From Silene conica (Eukaryota; Streptophyta; Magnoliopsida; Caryophyllales; Caryophyllaceae), in NCBI GenBank assembly GCA_029255685.2, contig CM055314.2:4544399-4608398 (forward strand): a stretch of 64,000 nucleotides of DNA. Direction: 5' to 3'. The position numbers were made by a program, and so were the translations under genes. Positions 56,099 through 64,000 of the stretch are shown here, in pieces. Positions within the stretch are counted from its first letter, which is position 1. Every line of letters begins with the position of its first letter. The notes beneath the pieces were generated by a model, which made no database searches, was not told the origin of the DNA, and saw only the letters and a program-made list of their open reading frames with translations.

Positions 56099-59000
56099 TC
56101 AGTGTTTTCTTTCCCATTTTCCTTCACGTCGACTATCTCTGTCTCTTCGATCCAAAATTTGTCTCGACTTACCACCTCTTGATCCATGTCTTTGAGAAGA
56201 GCCAAACCCAGTTGGGAGGCCATCGAAACCAGATGCTAACTCGGGGTCACCTGTACTACTTGTTTCCCCCGAGTCCTTGCTCCCATCAAACGTATCATCG
56301 TAATTGCTTGTAGGCTCATCGGCACGATCACGAGATTGTAGGATTGTCGGAAGCTGACCGGAAAATGATCTCGACCCTGACAAAGCAACTGTATGTGCTG
56401 TAGGAACCGATGCAGTGCTAACTAGCGTATCTGATGGTAAGCTTGTCGGACTTGCTCTGAAATTCCCGTCTCCAACAGACCTCCCATTATCGCGGTCCCG
56501 AAACCGATCGCGAGGGCGGCTATAGAATTAAGAAACAACATATAATATATTTAGTAATATTTAGTTAACAAGTACAACTAAAGGCATCCAAATGGTAAGA
56601 GCTCCTTGCTCCCAAGTCCTACCTCGTCCATTAAATCAAAGACTCCTTTACTTCACACACTCATGGAAAAAAACCTCCAACAATTTTAGAAAAATACAAA
56701 ACATACACACTATTCACCCCCTAAATACTTCTGCATGTCATTCCATGGACGAAGCTAGGATGGGGACGGTTTTCATTCCGTTCTCCATCTATACTTAATT
56801 TATCATAAATGTCACACTGTTATTTTAGACAGAGAAATTATAAAACTTTGGTATTCACAAGGTACTCGGTAAGACAATTTAAACAAGATCTCACGTCACT
56901 ATCTTTTATGTTATACTCCGAAGTTGTGTCGAAAATTCATTCGACTTATGAATAGTGCCCAAAAAGTGAAATATATAGAATTGATTGGAATAGAGGAAGT
57001 ACATACGAATGAATAACATCTTTATTACTATTTAATACTTAATTGACTAAGTTGCGCCCGGGCCTGGCCCATTCGGCTCAGGCGTAGCTTTGTCTCTGTG
57101 TCATTCCCTTCCCAACCTTTATATCTTTCATAATCAGTTCTACCTTTATATCTTCCATAATCAATTGTTCACAGCGATGTCAAGCTCATGCCATTTTTTC
57201 GCAAGTAAAATAAAGTACTATTCATCGAAAGACACCAAGAAGGAGGTATCCTGCTCCTACCATATTAGCATTGCTTCTAATGTAGGAACTGATTAGTTTA
57301 CTTTGCCATTAGAAGTTCATCAAGTTTCACTGATGTTAACCCAAATCTATGAAAGGTTACCCTCAGATCTTCAAAATTTTCTTTCTTTACTCCCCTTTCC
57401 TTAACCAATTTTTTTAATATAAAACGATAGTACAATGCTTCACAATTTGTCCAAGTTTTCTATTTATAGTTGATAACTTGGAGATATTTTGATATTGAGT
57501 TGTGAAGGCAACTTTCGAAATCTACTTCCAGAGAAAAGAGGTAGCTAATTCCATTTTAGTTCTTTTCCAAGTGGTGTCATTTAGTAGGCGAGCCTTAACC
57601 AACAGTATGTCATGCCCAGACCACAAGCCTAAATTGAGTGAAAATAAAGCTCACAAGTGAATAGTGATACTCACCAGCCTTGAGCCCAGAAATATTAGCT
57701 TCTTGGCTTATGCTCAGTTTGATTAGACCCCTATCCACCTAGCTCTAAATTACAACGACTAGCTTTGATATTGACAATATATAATTCACTCATCAAACTT
57801 GTTCCTAGACAGAATAACTAATAGACACAAAAGAAGGAAACCACGTCGTAATGGCATATCATATCTTGTAAGAACATTAAAATTATTAACATGCAGTGTT
57901 AAAAACATTCCACCTGGCCATCCCTCCAGATATATTTCTTCAGCAACATTCGACTGCTAGAGCACATAAAGAGCTAGCTATTTGCCTTATCTGGATAAAT
58001 AGATATCAACTAACAAACAAACAATAGAAACAACAAGGGACCCATGATTCACCATTTACCTGCTACTGGTGGAGGATGAGAACTCCCGCCGTGGTTGTCT
58101 GCTCCCAGATTCAACTTGCTCTAGCTCACGTTGAATTTCTCTCTGTAGACAAATTAACATAATCAGTAAGAACTGTGTAAGGTGTGTCGGAACGACGGAA
58201 ATTCTCTATATAAGCTCAGGCAGAAATTAGGAGAAACCAAAGATAACATATACTCCCTCCGATTCTGAATGATGTTCCACATTCACTTTGCACAAAATTA
58301 AGTAGAATGATATGTGGACAAAAAATTTACTAGAAAGAGGATGTGGGATCACAAATAATAAGAACCACAAAACATAGACAAATAAGGAAAGTGGAACATC
58401 TTTGTGAATTTGCCATCCTAGGAAATGTGAAATATCATTTAGAAGTGGAGGGAGTATGTGATAGATACCCAAGCCCAACATTAAATAATTACAGTCCAGA
58501 GCCCAATTCAAGTATTACTTGCCTGTGCTTGCCTTTCCTTCTCTAAATCAAGATTATGCCGGAGCTCATTTGTTTTCGAACGTTCAAGCTCCAGTAACCG
58601 CTGCCTCTCAATCTCTTTCTCAACTTCAAAAGTCCTTTGCCTGAGTCCACATTAAAAGTTAGAAATCTGGTGGAGATAGTAGGAAGACGAAGTTAAAATG
58701 GTTGAGTTTTGACTCTTATTAGTGAGTTCTCAGTAGCAACACCAATCAAAGAAATTAGTTCTCATCCAACTCAAACCTATCAAGCTCTTGCATAAGTTCA
58801 GCCTCTCGTAAAGCAGCATCTTCAAGATATTTCTGACGTTCACGTTTCAATGACAGTTTCTTTTGCCTCCGAGCAAAAATCTCTTCCTCGAGTCTAGATC
58901 TCTCTCTAGAAAGGTGAAGCCACAGTTTCAATTCAGAAAAAAAATCAGTTTCAAGAGCCTAAGAAAGAATGCAGTTGCAAGGCAAGGAACTGCAATTAGA

Positions 59001-62000
59001 ACACTTTGCATATGAATTTCAGGTGATTAAAGTGAGCAGGTTAGTTGCAACTGTGAGCATACCCAAAAAAGGGTTATTCCATCATACCAATTGCACAACT
59101 ATACAAAAGTATTTCGGGTAGAGTGTCATGCTAAGTCAATGAATAGGGTTAATACAAAAAATTGAGTTAGTTCAAGGAATTGAAGGATTTCAAAGCTATC
59201 CAATTTATGATAAAGAGGGTTTCTTCTCGTTTAGATTACATCCCCCACCCCACAACATCACCCAGGAGAGAAAGAGAAAGATAAAGCAAGAGAAGAAGTC
59301 ATACAGTGAACGGATGTCATCCTTAATTTGCTGAAGTCGGCCAAGATCTCCCTTCATTATAGCTGTAGACAGAACAAAGATAAAATCATAAGTTCTGTTG
59401 CAGAAGTATATACAACACCAACACCCCACAACCAGCACCTACAACGGCGGCTCCACCACCTGACAGTCATTAGCGGGTGTCTCCTCTGCGCTCTAGTCAC
59501 CGGCGCACGTCTCTTTGTCCCACCGTCGACCACCACAGGTCCACCCTAAAAACCCCATACCACCCCGGAAACCTCTTCCCACACCCAAAAAATCAGATCT
59601 GGGGTTTTTGGGGTTGGAGAAGAGGATTCGGGGCGTGGTATGGGGTTTTTAGGGTGGACCCGTGGTGGTCGACCGTGGGACAAGGGATTAGTCGAAGGTG
59701 GGAAATATGTATGGTGGTCAGTCGCCCACAAGGGGGAGGGAAGACGCCGACAGCAGGGCAGTTGTGTTGGAGAGGCCTCAGGAATTGTGGTGGGAGAAGT
59801 CACAGGCAGTGATAATGGTGTTTATGGTGGTAGTCAAGTGAAGTGAATGTGTGGGTATGAGGGAATGGAATCCCATACCTAAGGAGGGAGGAGGGGAATG
59901 AAAGTAGAGGGATTTTGGAAGGAATGGAGAATGGATAAGTTGGTGAAACAGACAACAACAAAGGGAATGGGGGAGCGTGATTCCCTTTCCCTTTCCCTTT
60001 ACTTTAGACCCCCAACCCAACTCCCCCTGAAAGGTAAGAAAAAAAACATCAATACTAGGGACAAAACCATTACAAGAGGTAAATAGGGTATCTCCCTCAT
60101 CGCTAGCATCACCCTGAATGATAACTTCTTTCTGAAGAATTTTCATCTCCAGCTCTGCCTCCTCTAGCTCCTACAAAGTACTCAAGTGCTTTAACTGAAT
60201 TGAGGCATGAAACAAAACTATAGCCATATAAGAAGAGCTTACTGCGGCTTCTTGGTCCATCTTCTCCGTAAATATATCGAAGTATGATTGTACAGACGTT
60301 AAATTCGCAAGAATCTGAAATACACAGCAAAGTAAACACCGAATGAACATGGAAAGTATAAACCCTTTACATTAAGTGCCCTGCAAGTTGCATGAGAGAA
60401 TCTAATTGAGTAAACTTGACTGTACTAGGAACAGCTTTTACGAAAAACAAAACATTATACCTGAAGAACAGATTCTCGAGTTGTACCAAATTCTGGGTCA
60501 ATTTCTTTTGGTGGACATGAAGAAAGTGCTTCCTTTAAGACCTTGAAATAAAATTTTCACCAGAATCATTGCAGGTAACTTTAACTCAATAAGTAAGGGT
60601 AACGATGGAACGAATACGAATTAGCCAATAAAAGTGCTCATATCAAGCAATTAAATTGAAACTTTTTGGAAATTGCAACTGCAAATGACAAAAAGACGAT
60701 AAGTTGAGGGATTAAGTAGTGTGGGAATGTATGGCACGCTTGCAACTGTGGCACTACCAGCACTAAAACCACTGTGATCTCACTCCCCGTCACATGAGAT
60801 ATAAGGTGGTCACCAAAACTAGTTGAATCTTTTGTCTTACGGACAAGGTACATTCCATTCCTTAACAAAACCCAGAGCCCAGGCCTGACAGTGTGAGCTA
60901 CGGGATTAGTCTAGCAACACAAGAGATAAGGTTTAACTTTTAAGTAACAACTTACTGCTTTGGCATCATCCTCCTCGTGTTTAACTTTACACAATGCCTG
61001 GCAGATGCGTCTATCCATCTCTCCAATTCTCCCTACCATGAGTAACATATTAGTTAGTCATGACAACTTGTGAGTATTAACAAGCTGGTGAGAAAACTGA
61101 GCTGATTCTATCAGTTTTGTTTCATGAAAAAGAAGTTTCTGTTATTTACATTTGACCGCAAGAGTGCTGAGAGTATCTCTTGGTAAACAGGATGTAGATA
61201 ACCTTTTGATTTTTTATTTTTTTAAATTCAATCTGTTGGACACTGCATATCCGAAGAAACAGATGAAATCAAAAGATTCTCAAAAGTCACTGCACTTCTT
61301 GTATCATGAAACAGATGGCATCTCAAATTAGGTGACATGTCAATTGGAAACGAAGCGTAAGTCTGATCCCACAGGGGCCAAGGTTTCACTGGCGTCCTCC
61401 GGATAATGAGGATGATCTACTTCTTGTTATTAATGAATCACCTCTTCTTGATTCACATGAACACTATGTCAATGGAGCTGGTAGCTATCTACCTTATAGT
61501 AGAGGTGAAATTTACCCCAACTAATTACCATCTCTTCGGCTTTATAAATTCCAAATTCTTTTTCTAAATACATTATCAAAGCAATGAAAAAACAATTGAC
61601 AATATGAGCAGTCAACTGCACCCAAATGTAATTTTTTTTATGTAAACCTTTGGCCAATTCTATGGTGATGGGATAATGCAAAAATCCCATAATTATTCAC
61701 CTTCTATCTCTTACACATAACCACATTAATAAATCAATACTTGATTCACATGAACACAGTCTAAGAGCAGCTGGTAGCTATACTGCTATACACATTGATT
61801 GTAGTATTGTACGTCACCCCAATCTATTCCCCTTACTTTGCTTATAAATTTTCAAAATTCTTTACAAAAAAAAATTAGCACAGCTACAAATGCAAAGGAG
61901 GACAGATAAGCCCTCAACGGCACTGCACGCATTTGTCAACAAAGTACATTACGTTAAAGATGCTAACTATGTTATGGGATAATACAAAATATCATGACTA

Positions 62001-64000
62001 TACACCTTATCCTTCCCCATTGAGTTGTTCCTTCCATGAACAGCCTTAAGATGCAAAAGTGATTTCAGCTTCTTATTATTTGTAGTGCTCTTTTAGAAAG
62101 ATACTTGTTTTTCAAGAGGTGCACGTAAAGATAGTGGAGGATAAGCAAGTAAAACAGAAAGGCACATACCAAATTTTGTGCCCCCCAGGGTCTCAATATA
62201 TTGCCAAACATTTTGCGGAACCAGTGACATATCTCCAGCTGGGCAGTAGAGGCAAACTCCGGCCAAAAGTGCCAAAGAAAGCTGAACAAAGACGCCCTCC
62301 CCCATCCGATACGTGAAACTTCCCAAACCGGGGAAAAACGTGTGTGCATTTTCAAGAAAAGATTGCAAGTTGGCATGTTCAGCAAATGGAATATAGTGAA
62401 CCAGGAGCGCCATCGCAAGGGTCCTCAAGTGTAATGATGCATCTGCGGAAGCCATAGAAGCAACTGGATACCACGTGTTTGCTACAAGTTGAGTTAAGAC
62501 TGATTCCGAGATCAAAACAATACTATCATGAGAAGCTAGTTTGTCAAAAGATGGAGAAGTGAGGACCACCCAACCACCATTCACATCTAGGCCAAAAAGT
62601 CGACCTAAATGCATAAGAGCTGTAAAGCGTTGCTCTGGCTCATGATGACTCAACATTTTACAAATTAATTCAACCAAAGATATCCCTCCTTCGTGCATTA
62701 GAATTCCTCTTGAAAATAGATTTGACAACCAACTATTAGTTCTCAAGCGCCACGAAATCTTTGGAGCACTATTCATGACCGTTTCAATCACAGAAGTTAG
62801 AGTAACAATTATATAATCCAGGCTGCAAAATGGTGGAACTCTAAGAAGACAATCAAGCATAGTGGAAGCGACTTCCCAGCAACTGTTTCCCAGAACCATC
62901 ATAATATTTTCAGCAAGCGTTGACATACCAATCTTCCAATGAGTGAAAAACTCATCAGAAGACCTGCACAAAGATGTGTTCTCATTCTCAGAGGCTTCTG
63001 GAAAAGATGTTTCTTGAGTAACTGAACACAAGAATCTTGAGTAGACCAGACACTTCGCCGAAAGAACAACAAGACTTTTGCAAAGTTGAGGATGAAGATT
63101 CCAAGATGATTCAATTGTTACATTTAGCTTGGAAATCAGATTATCTATGTCTCTTGAGAAGCCTTCTACTTCCACTGAAGACAAAAGAGAAACACGAGTG
63201 CAAGAAGTATCACCATTTAATTTGTTCTCAAGTTCAACAATAGGAAGGCCGTAGCAAAAATCATCAGGAAACCATAGACACGATTCTGATCCTCTATTTC
63301 CAATATTGAGGATGTTTACATCAGAAGCTTGAGGCATTGGTATAAAACCAAGTGATCTCAAGTTCTCCACTAAGAAATCATTGCAACTTTGAAGAAGTAG
63401 CTGGAATGAACAAAGGTAGTCATGGAACATCGACGTGGGTTCAAAGGCAGGAAAATTCACCCACCGCACTGATAATTGTATGACCTCTCTTTTACGGCCA
63501 ACTGACAAGTCACAGAAGACAGTTGCCAGGGTCAATATAACAAGCGCAATATTGACCTTTTTGTCCGACAAACCACGGCCATCGTTCTCCTGTTGAAGGT
63601 AAGTAAACAGCTCACTGAAGCACAGAGACTCAAAATTAAGGCATGATTCACCCACCAGATGCTTTTCTGCATTAGAAATCTTGCTAAAAGAGAAGGAAAT
63701 AATAGGTCTCAACAAACGTAATATTGTTCTGAGAAAAGGCACGTCACAGTACGAGCTTCTGCATAAGGATCCAAGCACTTGCACGAGCCTAGGTAACTCA
63801 GGAATAACTGCTTCCATGTGTTCGCTAATAATAGCTTCAAATACATATAGAATGATTGCCTTGGAATTTTTTGCCTGATGACCTTTAACTGGAAGAAGAC
63901 TACCGTGAGCATTCTCTAAAAAGGGAGACAAACACAGATCAGACAACCAACACAATATATCAGTAACTGCGATCGATGCTACAGATCTCAGCTGCATTGC
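56099..64000 (-). CDS. Large conserved plant protein, 3' part (helical N-part, coiled-coil C-part)
   Basis: Gene runs off the right edge. Exons: 62170-64000 (partial), 60956-61032, 60461-60541, 60243-60314, 60074-60170, 59305-59362, 58777-58905, 58523-58640, 58060-58142, 56099-56519; every junction keeps phase, giving 988 visible aa. The first exon encodes about 610 aa of leucine-rich helices resembling ARM/HEAT-type folds (SDLCLSPFLENAHGSL, MLSHHEPEQRFTALMHLGRLFGLD). Then follow a charged coiled coil (RSRLEEEIFARRQKKLSLKR, EKEIERQRLLELERS) and a Ser/Arg/Gly-rich tail ending RREGKWERKH. I recognise it as a conserved plant family but cannot name it or assign a function. The intron between 58523 and 58142 uses a GC donor (CAG|GCAAGT). 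Introns carry an hAT MITE, a Stowaway and a ~170-bp palindrome. Confidence 0.85.
56745..57099. mobile_element. hAT-type MITE in intron
   Basis: 8-bp target duplication GTCATTCC at 56737-56744 and 57100-57107; ends ATGGACGAAGCTAGG and reverse-complement ACAGAGACAAAGCTACG. 355 bp, no coding. Confidence 0.78.
58253..58454. mobile_element. Stowaway-like MITE 7 in intron
   Basis: CTCCCTCCGATTCTGAATGA... and ...GAAGTGGAGGGAG, TA flanks; shorter (202 bp) and of another subfamily with internal GTTCCACATTC / GTGGAACATC. Confidence 0.82.
59515..59684. repeat. ~170-bp near-perfect palindrome in intron
   Basis: Arms TTGTCCCACCGTCGACCACC... and ...GGTGGTCGACCGTGGGACAA mirror each other through an AGATCT centre near 59597, with only scattered mismatches. 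It lies in the intron between 59362 and 60074, in a locally GC-rich block (about 59410-59850). Confidence 0.88.

Noticed and set aside
61150-61202. Possible extra exon (minus strand, GYLHPVYQEILSALL-like reading) in the right-hand gene
   Set aside because: It has acceptor and donor, but including it breaks phase with the next exon, whereas direct joining of 62170 to 61032 keeps phase and reads naturally.
62093-62169. Continuation of the long minus-strand frame past 62170
   Set aside because: A strong donor (G|GTATGT) lies at 62170 and the following sequence is T-rich and intron-like.

Overview
The window is nuclear DNA from a flowering plant, probably a eudicot. The evidence is AT-rich introns with GT-AG borders, plant-specific families (LHP1, ASR, a CYP722-like P450, a ubiquitin-RUB fusion) and a dense load of plant transposons (Stowaway and Mutator-like MITEs, hAT, Helitron, Au-type SINEs, LINE, copia and gypsy). 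Some repeat styles recall Caryophyllales, but that is only an impression.

Eight protein genes could be modelled exon by exon; reading phase closes in each. From left to right: a small heavy-metal-associated (HMA) protein (minus, 6120-6954, exon 1 tentative); inositol-pentakisphosphate 2-kinase IPK1 (minus, 9050-13444, 7 exons, 460 aa); a CYP722-like cytochrome P450 of the CYP85 clan (plus, 18684-22316, 10 exons, 503 aa); an ASR stress protein (minus, 23633-24962, 2 exons, 107 aa); BTF3, the beta subunit of the nascent-polypeptide-associated complex (plus, 33402-35219, 5 coding exons, 162 aa); the Polycomb reader LHP1 (plus, 37252-41696, 6 exons, 421 aa); an intronless, divergent ubiquitin-RUB fusion (plus, 51785-52270); and the 3' part of a large unnamed protein (minus, 56099-64000, 10 exons, 988 aa visible, running off the right edge). 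Two tRNA-Asp(GTC) copies lie at 22621 and 23107 in a tandem segmental duplication. These genes are unrelated in function and do not form a cluster.

Most remaining DNA is transposon-derived, often nested: a (TA)n-flanked inverted-repeat element filled with a ~60-bp minisatellite (2.8-4.8 kb); an hAT element split by a Helitron (14.4-17.0 kb); repeated copies of a tiny LTR element (232-282 bp, LTR about 72 bp, 5'-TA...CA-3') in introns of IPK1 and the P450; a 5'-truncated copia element (30.6-31.5 kb); a LINE 3' end with an open 507-codon frame (42.5-44.0 kb); and a very young non-autonomous gypsy-type element of 5,821 bp (44,873-50,693). Its two LTRs are both 1,373 bp and I saw only two differences between them.

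The most unusual signal is inside that gypsy-type element just before its 3' LTR: three successive hairpins share one architecture (outer stem, AAAA bulge, CCC-GNRA-GGG cap), while the outer stems differ in sequence and still pair. That looks like a repeated structured RNA motif. All coordinates and identities come from reading the sequence by eye; no alignment or database search was run.
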